From the NCBI GenBank assembly GCA_028711675.1, contig JAQTRT010000160.1, positions 1 to 7,420 on the forward strand: DNA of 7,420 nucleotides. The letters are read 5' to 3'. The translations under genes and the position numbers were made by a program. Under the pieces are notes generated by a model that worked only from the letters and a program-made list of their open reading frames with translations, did no database searches and had not been told where the DNA came from. This DNA is from a bacterium (GTDB lineage: Bacteria; Spirochaetota; JAHITG01). Positions 1 to 5,338 of the stretch are shown here, in pieces; the first letter of the stretch is position 1; each line of letters starts with the position of its first letter.

Positions 1-890
1 TGATAGGCCTGGAAGAGGAGAAAGAAGAGCATGTAAAAAAGGCTCAGGGTAAAGGAAGGAAGCTTTGTGAATAAGGATCTTGTGAGATAAACCACGAGGA
101 TCAGGGGCGCGAAGACCGCAGCAGATGCCAGTATCCACATGATGGTCCTGTGGATCACGGTCTCGAATTCAAAGACCTTGTATCTCACGATACAGTACAC
201 GACAAGCGTCATGAGGATACAGGTGGTCAGATAACCGAACGGATAGACCGGGATGCCCAGCTCTCCCAGATAATCCTCGGCAGCCAGGTACCCGATGAAA
301 TAACCCAGGAGCAGGATCCTGTACTTGTTCTTTTCCAGGATGCTGGATGTTCTCCTGTAGGTGATGTACATATTATAGGTTGCTTTGAGGGCCAGGCCGG
401 CCCAGGGGACAAGGAGATAAAAAAGCCAGTCCCCGGCGTGGCCGTCCATGCCCCAGGAATACCGGAGTGGAGGATACTTCATGATCTTGTCTGTTAAAAG
501 CGAAAGGAAAGAGATGAGGAACATGATGATGTAACTGATGATGAGGAAGATCTTTTCCTTTCTGACAGTGATCATGTTTGTCAGGGTCAGGCTGATGAAA
601 AGGCTTGCCGGCGGGATGAGGAACACGAAAAAATAAGTGAGCCGGTAATAAAAATAAGTCACATTGATGTTCGAGGCGAAATTGCCCATGGCAATGGTGA
701 GGTTCCACATGGCTACGGGAAAAGCGATGGTGAAGAAACTGAATCCGACGAGTTTTTTATTCCTGGACCAGACAAAGACCGCCAGGGAGATGCAGTAAAG
801 TACGACAAGGCTTGAGATCAAGCCCGTGAGATTGAACCGGTAGTTGGAGGATTTGATCACTTCCGGGAATAATGATATTAAGGTCTGCAT
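1..890 (-). CDS. 7TM sensor protein, N-terminal part (output domain beyond left window edge)
   Basis: The frame opens with ATG at 890 and runs off the left edge (296 codons visible, no stop). It is a polytopic membrane protein with hydrophobic segments near residues 22-41, 48-68, 85-105, 113-133, 154-172, 192-203 and 218-235. Two more follow at about 249-269 and 280-295. The stretch at 213-250 (IPVYPFGYL, then VRYKVFEFETVIHRT) resembles the end of the 'histidine kinase N-terminal 7TM' module, where the last helix leads into a charged YxxFEFE-type linker. In that family the module senses an unknown ligand and feeds a cytoplasmic kinase, cyclase, GGDEF or phosphatase domain. Which one applies here cannot be seen. 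The start is supported by an in-frame TGA two codons upstream, although the Shine-Dalgarno is weak (GAG only). It lies 50 nt after the cNMP-binding gene on the same strand, so it is probably the third gene of that operon. Membrane sensor: fairly sure; exact family: moderate. Confidence 0.75.
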   Translation of the reverse strand, partial: MQTLISLFPEVIKSSNYRFNLTGLISSLVVLYCISLAVFVWSRNKKLVGFSFFTIAFPVAMWNLTIAMGNFASNINVTYFYYRLTYFFVFLIPPASLFISLTLTNMITVRKEKIFLIISYIIMFLISFLSLLTDKIMKYPPLRYSWGMDGHAGDWLFYLLVPWAGLALKATYNMYITYRRTSSILEKNKYRILLLGYFIGYLAAEDYLGELGIPVYPFGYLTTCILMTLVVYCIVRYKVFEFETVIHRTIMWILASAAVFAPLILVVYLTRSLFTKLPSFTLSLFYMLFFLLFQAY

Positions 891-900
891 ATTAACTCAG

Positions 901-913
901 TCCGGCAGCCGGA
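901..913 (-). repeat. Short GC-rich inverted repeat just upstream of the 7TM gene start
   Basis: Thirteen bases form TCCGG-CTG-CCGGA, a perfect 5-bp stem with a 3-nt loop, ending 10 nt before the ATG at 890. No T-run follows, so it is not an intrinsic terminator. In the mRNA it would sit where a ribosome lands and could damp translation or stabilise a processed end. Its role is inferred only; a palindrome this short can occur by chance. Confidence 0.35.
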
Positions 914-940
914 TCTTTAGGTTTGTTTTCCTGAGAGAGT

Positions 941-1399
941 TCAGTTAAACATAAGGCTCGATCTCAGTTCCCGGGTTGTTTTCCGTACGCGGCTGCAGAG
1001 GATCTTGCTGAAATTCTTCAGGATCTGGTACCCGATGCGCGGGCTGGACTCGATGATCCGGTCCAAGTCCTCTTTTTTAATGACCAGAAGTTTGGAACTT
1101 TTAGCCGTGGTGGCTGTGGCGGAACGGGGTTCGCCGTCCACCAGCGCCACTTCTCCGAAGACCTGGCCTTCGCTAACGGTGTGGACCGCGGCTTTTTCGG
1201 ATTGCAGTTTCAGCTGTATCTCGATGATCACCCGCCCTTCCAGGAGAATATACATCTCCTGGCTCTTGTCGCCCTCGTGGAATATTTCCGTGTTCTCGTC
1301 GTACTCCTTGGACCCGGCTATCCCTTCCAGCAGGGTGAGTTCCTCTTTGGTCAGGCCTGAGAAGATCTCCGTATTCTTCAGTACTTCCGTCTTATCCAT
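941..1399 (-). CDS. Stand-alone cyclic nucleotide-binding domain protein
   Basis: This 152-aa protein is essentially one cNMP-binding (CRP-type) beta-roll. A leading helix covers residues 1-20 (LKNTEIFSGLTKEELTLL). The beta-roll runs from about 25 to 110 and includes the IFHEGD and MYILLEGRV strands. The phosphate-binding cassette at 81-95 reads FGEVALVDGEPRSAT; E83 and R92 are the residues that in CRP/PKA contact the ribose and phosphate of cAMP. S93 after the arginine matches E. coli CRP. A C-terminal helix (about 115-150) follows, but there is no helix-turn-helix, and at 152 aa it is clearly shorter than CRP (about 210). It is therefore probably a soluble sensor or adaptor that acts by protein contact rather than a transcription factor. 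An SD (GGAGC, 1406-1410) lies directly after the transporter stop, giving an 11-nt gap and likely translational coupling. Cyclic-nucleotide binding is well supported; the ligand and partner are unknown. Confidence 0.93.
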   Translation of the reverse strand: MDKTEVLKNTEIFSGLTKEELTLLEGIAGSKEYDENTEIFHEGDKSQEMYILLEGRVIIEIQLKLQSEKAAVHTVSEGQVFGEVALVDGEPRSATATTAKSSKLLVIKKEDLDRIIESSPRIGYQILKNFSKILCSRVRKTTRELRSSLMFN

Positions 1400-1410
1400 G
1401 GTGTTGCTCC

Positions 1411-3453
1411 TTATAATTGCTCGATAACGACCTTGGCCATGCTGTTCACCTGTCCGGCCAGGGCCAGGAGGCCGTTGATGGAATCCAGGAAGACCGAACT
1501 ATGGGAAATGGTCTCCGCGTCATCCGCTTTCAGCGAGATAAAATGCTCCTGCTGGATTTTTTTAGCTATCCTGTCCAGTTTCATATAGAGCTGGGTCACC
1601 TGTTCCGCCTCCTCGTGCGTCCTTTTTTCGAACGCATTCATGACCATGTGGAACAGGTCTTTCACCTTTCCGGAGAAATCATCCAGCTTGGCTGATTCGT
1701 TCGGATCAAAGGAGAAATTCTCGGTAATGAGCTTCCCGGCCTGGTGCATGATGTTCTTCACGATGATGTCGCCTGCGCCTTCCAGGTAATTGATAAAATA
1801 AAGCTGGGCCATGTACTGGTTTGTCAGTTCCAGCGAAAGGCCTATACGCGCCGTCTTGTTCAGGTAAGGCCGGATGGCCTCGTCCAGGATATCTACCTTG
1901 TCGTCTTCCGCGACAATGGTGCTGAGTCTGGTCTCGTTCCTTTCCCGGAATGCAGGGGGGATCATTTCCATCATGTTCCTGACCAGGCCGGCCATGCGGA
2001 GTATTTCTTTTTTAGAAAGGTCCAGGGCAATATCAGGGGAGTTCTCAAATCCTTCCTGGAGGAACTGGGGCATGAACTTTTCCAGGCTTTTAGGATCGAT
2101 TGGGACAAGCATCATCATCAGTTTTTCTATGGGCTTCAGCACAGGCAGAAAGACCACGCAGCCGAATATGGACAGGAGCGTGTAAGAGTTCGCCACCTGA
2201 CGCGCTACGGAATCCGTACCGAGCCAGCTGGTCATTGTGACAGCCAGGTTATTGATGGGTTTTATAAACGGAAACGTAACGATACAGCAGAGCACGGCAA
2301 AGACCATATTGGCAATAGCCACCCTTTTACCGTCCCGGTTAGCGCCCAGGGAAGCCAGGATGCCGGTCATGGTTGTGCCGATGATGGCTCCCATAGCCAT
2401 GGGGGTCACGGCGTTAAGTCCCAGGAGCCCCTGGTCCGCAAAGACCATGCAAAGACCCACCGTAGCGCCGCTGGACTGGATAATGGCGGTAAAGAGTGCA
2501 GAGAATGTTAGAGCCAGCAGTGGGTTTTTTCCCAGGCCGATGAGCATGGATGTGAAGGCGGGGTAGGAACGGAGCGGCATCATGCTGTCGGACATCACGC
2601 CCATACCGAAAAAGATAAGGCCGAACCCGATGAGGATGGAGCCAAGGGACTGCATTTTTTTGCGTGAAGAGCTCATCTGGAGGATAAAGCCTGCAATGAC
2701 CAGAAGGAGTGCGTAATCCGCTATCTTGAACGCGATAAGCTGGGCTGTAATGGTTGTGCCGATCCTGGCACCGAGCATAACGCTGAAGGACTGGGCCAGT
2801 GTCATAAGCGTGGCGCTCACGAAACCCACGCACATACTCGATGTGGCGCTCGAGCTCTGGACAGCGGCCGTGGCCAGGATACCCACCAGAAGGCCGACGA
2901 CCGGATTGGATGTGAAACCCGATATGATGGTCTTCAGTTTATTACCGGCCATGTTCTGGAGCCCGTCCGCGCTTAGCTTCATGCCGTACAGAAACATACC
3001 CAGGCCGCCCAGGAGGCCGATGATAACGAGCATGATCCATGTGCTGGTGTACGCCGTGGCCTGGATGTAAATAGGCGCGAGGTACGGGAAATCCGGGAGC
3101 GAGGCTGAGACCAGGTAATCGCCTTTGGCATCCATGCCTGTGAGGCCGGTTTCGGCAATGCCGGAACCGTCTGCCGTGACCATCTCATCTTGAAAGGCAG
3201 GTTTTACTCCTTTGGGAGTTGTGACCAGCCTGAAAAGCACCCTTACAGCAGGAAGAGGTGTGCCGTTCTTCTGGACCTGGACCTTTATGCCTGACACGGG
3301 CCTGCACGCTATGCAGCTGATGAACGTCTGGCCTTTGTCATAGGAAAGATTCACAAGTTTGATATCGCTGTCCGCATGAAGGAATACCGCGGATATTATA
3401 AGAATAAAGACGGTGATAGAGAGATTCCGGAATGAAACGGCAGTTTTTTTCAT
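1411..3453 (-). CDS. Na+/phosphate cotransporter with N-terminal Ig-like and C-terminal PhoU-like domains
   Basis: The 680-aa protein imports inorganic phosphate with sodium across the inner membrane. Residues 1-27 form a signal peptide or anchor (MKK, then a hydrophobic run to HAD). Residues 31-134 look like an extracytoplasmic Ig/Big-1-like beta domain (PLPAVRVLFRL, TADGSGIAET, GDYLVSAS). The membrane part spans about 137-455 with the family's inverted repeats: QSSSAT at 199-204 with GARIGTT at 228-234, and QSSGAT at 326-331 with GAIIGTT at 355-361. The QSS motifs are the hallmark of the NptA/SLC34 family. Residues 460-680 are an alpha-helical, charged PhoU-like domain, known in bacterial members and thought to regulate transport. 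The start is supported by a good SD (AAAGGATGG, 3458-3466). It is the first gene of a minus-strand operon with the cNMP-binding and 7TM genes. The Ig-like N-terminus is an addition to the usual family layout of membrane repeats plus PhoU. The asparagine common in the GxNIGTT motifs is Arg or Ile here. Confidence 0.95.
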   Translation of the reverse strand: MKKTAVSFRNLSITVFILIISAVFLHADSDIKLVNLSYDKGQTFISCIACRPVSGIKVQVQKNGTPLPAVRVLFRLVTTPKGVKPAFQDEMVTADGSGIAETGLTGMDAKGDYLVSASLPDFPYLAPIYIQATAYTSTWIMLVIIGLLGGLGMFLYGMKLSADGLQNMAGNKLKTIISGFTSNPVVGLLVGILATAAVQSSSATSSMCVGFVSATLMTLAQSFSVMLGARIGTTITAQLIAFKIADYALLLVIAGFILQMSSSRKKMQSLGSILIGFGLIFFGMGVMSDSMMPLRSYPAFTSMLIGLGKNPLLALTFSALFTAIIQSSGATVGLCMVFADQGLLGLNAVTPMAMGAIIGTTMTGILASLGANRDGKRVAIANMVFAVLCCIVTFPFIKPINNLAVTMTSWLGTDSVARQVANSYTLLSIFGCVVFLPVLKPIEKLMMMLVPIDPKSLEKFMPQFLQEGFENSPDIALDLSKKEILRMAGLVRNMMEMIPPAFRERNETRLSTIVAEDDKVDILDEAIRPYLNKTARIGLSLELTNQYMAQLYFINYLEGAGDIIVKNIMHQAGKLITENFSFDPNESAKLDDFSGKVKDLFHMVMNAFEKRTHEEAEQVTQLYMKLDRIAKKIQQEHFISLKADDAETISHSSVFLDSINGLLALAGQVNSMAKVVIEQL

Positions 3454-3478
3454 ATATCCATCCTTTGAACTTTTTTAA

Positions 3479-3509
3479 ATTATATATATTGTTTTTATTT
3501 TATCAACAA
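3479..3509 (-). promoter_or_regulatory. Candidate sigma70-like promoter for the transporter operon
   Basis: On the minus strand TTGTTG (3504-3509) lies 17 nt upstream of TATATA (3481-3486), which continues into TATAAT at 3479-3484. This would start transcription about 20-25 nt before the ATG at 3453. The 104-nt gap behind the Cdd1 gene is AT-rich, so the match is suggestive rather than firm. No hairpin with a T-run was found in the gap, so read-through from the upstream pair is also possible. Confidence 0.35.
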
Positions 3510-3557
3510 AAAAATCAAAGCAGTCTGTGCCTGGTTATCTGTGATCCGTCAGTTTTT

Positions 3558-3875
3558 TTATCTTTTACGGCCGGGTAAAGCGAGCGTGTCCTGTCTCTCC
3601 TTCCAGTTCCACCATTTCAATAAATCGGGATCATGGTCCTTGTTTTCCGCATAATAAACCGCGCAGCGAAAGGCATACAGGACGCATCTGTCGATAGGGG
3701 ACTTTCTTAACCGGCAAAGCTTATCATACAATCTCCCGGGTTCTTTGGCGATGAGGTCCTTTATACAGCGGATCCCGATATCCAGCAGGTCCTTTTCCAT
3801 GGCAGGGCCGATACCGGGTATCTTTTGAAGGCCGGATCTGTTCATCTGTTTTTTCATAGGGATTGATCTTCTCAT
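3558..3875 (-). CDS. Cdd1 ('pathogenicity locus') family helix-hairpin-helix protein
   Basis: This 105-aa protein has a helix-hairpin-helix at residues 16-43 (LQKIPGIGPAMEKDLLDIGI), a non-specific DNA-backbone binding motif. It is followed by features typical of the Cdd1 family (Pfam 'Pathogenicity locus'): YDKLCRLRKSPIDRCVLYAFRC at 50-71 (abridged here to the family core), AVYYAE at 72-77 and LLKWWNW at 85-91. Cysteines occur at 54, 64 and 71. The family is small and functionally uncharacterised despite its name. The start is uncertain among M1, M7 and M11. M1 at 3875 is preferred because a strong GGGAGG (3890-3895), inside the end of the radical SAM gene, precedes it, though at a long spacing of 14 nt. 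The gap to the upstream stop is 4 nt, so the two genes are very probably co-translated. Both carry a near-identical IPGIGP hairpin, which suggests a shared nucleic-acid substrate. Confidence 0.9.
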   Translation of the reverse strand: MRRSIPMKKQMNRSGLQKIPGIGPAMEKDLLDIGIRCIKDLIAKEPGRLYDKLCRLRKSPIDRCVLYAFRCAVYYAENKDHDPDLLKWWNWKERQDTLALPGRKR

Positions 3876-3879
3876 GTGA

Positions 3880-5055
3880 TTATTGAATTCCTCCCGAAGA
3901 TGCGGCAGCAGGGCTGAAATCGAATTTCATTTGTTCTGCATGCGGTGAATATTGTCCGCTGACAAGCAGGTAATTCCTGGCTTGTTCGATCCTGATGCCG
4001 CATGACCTTAATTCCCCTATTCTTCTGAATTTTGACCGGACACGGAGGTCCAGCAGTTTCCTGGCTGACAGGGGGCCGATCCCGGGTATTCTGATGAGCT
4101 GTCCCAGATCAGCTTTATTCACTTCAAGCGGGAACATTTCCGGGTGATGTTCTACCCACACGGTTTTGGGATCTTTATCAAGTGAAAGGTCCCCTGTATT
4201 GTTAAAAAAGATATCATCCAGCCGGAACCCGTATTTCCGAAGCAGGAAATCAGCCTGGTATAAACGGTGCTCCCTTATAAGCGGTACAGGCTGCAAGTTT
4301 TCCAGGGGAGTACCCTGAAATGGCTGGAAAGCGGAAAAATAAACGCGATATAAATTATAATCCTTGTAGAGCTGTGTGGTCGTCAGAAGGAGTTCTTTAT
4401 CCGATTCCCTGGCTGCACCTACGACGAACTGGGTCGTCTGGGACCTGGCCCGGCCCGGCCGCGACCGGATGAGGTTTCCTATCTGTTTTATCTTGCTGAG
4501 CAGCTCATTGTAGTTCTTTCCCCGGGCAATGTTCTCAAGCCGTTTGGCGTTGGGAGCTTCCAGGTTGACGGATACCCGGTCCGCCAGGTGGAGCGCTTTT
4601 TCGATATGGCCCGCGTCCGCTCCGGGCAGGATCTTCAGATGCACATATCCCCTGAACCTGTGTCTGAACCGCAGTATCTCTGCTGTAGCAATGATCTTGT
4701 CCATGGTCCTTGTAACATTCAGGCCTGAAGCGGAACTGAGGAAGATCCCTTTGACAAGCCTTTTTTTTACCATGCTCATAAAAAGCCTGGAGAGTTCTTC
4801 CGGTTCAAAAGAAGCCCGCGCCTGCTCCTTGTCCGTGCAAATGAAACAGTATTTGCAGGAGTTGACGCACTGGTTGGTCATCAGTATTTTTAAAACAGGC
4901 ATGACCCCGCCCTGGGGAAGCGAAGCAGGATAGATCCATTTATAGAGCGGTTCCAAAGGGTCCCTGACTCTCCCGGTTTCCGGAGCACCGCAGCTGCAGC
5001 TCAGGTCAAATCGTGCGGAATCAGCGAGCAGAGATATCTTTTTTTCTGTGTCCAT
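3880..5055 (-). CDS. Radical SAM protein with C-terminal HhH (putative DNA modification/repair type)
   Basis: With ATG at 5055 the protein has 391 aa. The radical SAM 4Fe-4S motif CxxxCxxC is C63, C67, C70 (NQCVNSCKYCF), opening a TIM-barrel core; GIFLSSAS (103-110) follows. A helix-hairpin-helix at about 320-338 (LIRIPGIGPLSARKLLDLR) lies near the C-terminus. The start MDTEKK and the RFDLSCSCG segment fit the family annotated as 'putative DNA modification/repair radical SAM protein' (rSAM_link_UDG, COG4277). In that family it is commonly paired with a uracil-DNA-glycosylase-like protein, which is not in this window. The expected chemistry is SAM cleavage to a 5'-deoxyadenosyl radical; the nucleic-acid substrate is inferred from the HhH. 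A longer frame exists to a TTG at 5142, but those extra 29 codons are mostly the 9-bp repeat (LTx units), while ATG 5055 has GGGAGG just upstream. It heads a two-gene unit with Cdd1. Confidence 0.9.
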   Translation of the reverse strand: MDTEKKISLLADSARFDLSCSCGAPETGRVRDPLEPLYKWIYPASLPQGGVMPVLKILMTNQCVNSCKYCFICTDKEQARASFEPEELSRLFMSMVKKRLVKGIFLSSASGLNVTRTMDKIIATAEILRFRHRFRGYVHLKILPGADAGHIEKALHLADRVSVNLEAPNAKRLENIARGKNYNELLSKIKQIGNLIRSRPGRARSQTTQFVVGAARESDKELLLTTTQLYKDYNLYRVYFSAFQPFQGTPLENLQPVPLIREHRLYQADFLLRKYGFRLDDIFFNNTGDLSLDKDPKTVWVEHHPEMFPLEVNKADLGQLIRIPGIGPLSARKLLDLRVRSKFRRIGELRSCGIRIEQARNYLLVSGQYSPHAEQMKFDFSPAAASSGGIQ

Positions 5056-5059
5056 GGTC

Positions 5060-5065
5060 CCTCCC
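5060..5065 (-). promoter_or_regulatory. Ribosome binding site deciding the radical SAM start
   Basis: GGGAGG on the minus strand ends 4 nt before the ATG at 5055. Spacing is short but the match to the anti-SD is strong. The competing TTG at 5142 has no usable SD at a proper distance, and the protein family similarity begins at the ATG (MDTEKK). Confidence 0.6.
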
Positions 5066-5098
5066 GGTCCATGAAGCCCATGCGTTGAATCGTGATCC

Positions 5099-5143
5099 GT
5101 TAACTCCGTTAATTCCGTTAACAAAGTTAACCAAGTTAACAAT
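5099..5143. repeat. Five tandem 9-bp units, GTTAAC/TNNN
   Basis: On the plus strand the units are GTTAACTCC, GTTAATTCC, GTTAACAAA, GTTAACCAA and GTTAACAAT. Four of five contain the palindrome GTTAAC; the second has one change. The array lies between the candidate radical SAM promoter and its start codon, so it would be in the 5' leader. Read in frame it gives an LTx tripeptide repeat, but that reading depends on a TTG start and is probably not translated. Confidence 0.85.
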
Positions 5144-5166
5144 TCCCGGCATGCATATACTGAACA

Positions 5167-5194
5167 AAGATACAGCTGTTTAAAATAAAGTCAA
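5167..5194 (-). promoter_or_regulatory. Candidate promoter for the radical SAM/Cdd1 unit
   Basis: On the minus strand TTGACT (5189-5194) is followed after 16 nt by TATCTT (5167-5172). The -35 is one base from consensus; the -10 matches 4 of 6. Transcription would begin near 5160, leaving a leader of about 105 nt that contains the GTTAAC repeats. Confidence 0.4.
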
Positions 5195-5254
5195 GAAATA
5201 ATTTTTTTAATTATGGTCCTGTAAGGAGCGCCGGGAAAAACCCTCTTCAGAGAA

Positions 5255-5283
5255 TTAATTGACAATCTTGTTAAATCAATTAA
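5255..5283. promoter_or_regulatory. Candidate operator: 8-bp perfect dyad over the phosphatase promoter
   Basis: TTAATTGA (5255-5262) and TCAATTAA (5276-5283) are perfect reverse complements separated by 13 nt. The arm centres are 21 bp apart, two helical turns. The left arm overlaps the -35 and the right arm overlaps the -10 of the plus-strand promoter. This geometry fits a dimeric regulator that blocks RNA polymerase. The arms are AT-rich, so chance is not excluded. Confidence 0.4.
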
Positions 5284-5286
5284 AAT
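5259..5286 (+). promoter_or_regulatory. Sigma70-type promoter of the alkaline phosphatase gene
   Basis: A perfect TTGACA (-35, 5259-5264) is followed by a 16-nt spacer and TAAAAT (-10, 5281-5286, one mismatch). Transcription would start near 5293, giving a leader of about 46 nt before the ATG at 5339. This is the best promoter in the window. No clear E. coli-type Pho box (CTGTCAT repeats) is seen. Confidence 0.65.
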
Positions 5287-5338
5287 ATGTTAATAAACTG
5301 AATAGAGTGGATCTTCAGGTTCATCAAGGAGCATTGAG

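Noticed and set aside
373..708. 111-codon minus-strand open frame with a His-rich start
   Set aside because: It overlaps the 7TM gene in another frame on the same strand; the 7TM frame has clear membrane helices and family features, this one none.
1005..1427. 140-codon plus-strand open frame
   Set aside because: It is antisense to the cNMP-binding gene, Ser-rich and domain-free.
1744..2511. 255-codon plus-strand open frame opposite the transporter gene
   Set aside because: It is antisense to a clear Na/Pi cotransporter; the translation is His/Gln-rich with no recognisable domain, as expected for a shadow frame.
3510..3557. Terminator after the Cdd1 gene
   Set aside because: The T-rich ends look suggestive, but the bases between do not form a convincing stem; only short direct repeats (CTGTG) are seen.
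5056..5142. Longer radical SAM start at TTG 5142, adding a 29-residue LTx-rich leader
   Set aside because: The extension is just the translated 9-bp repeat, begins with TTG lacking a spaced SD, and family-like sequence starts at ATG 5055 behind GGGAGG.
5099..5143. CRISPR array
   Set aside because: Units are 9 bp with 3 variable bases; no 20-40 bp repeats or spacers and no cas genes.
5217..5228. TCCT-GTA-AGGA mini hairpin in the divergent region
   Set aside because: A 4-bp stem in AT-rich DNA is expected by chance and it coincides with no gene boundary.
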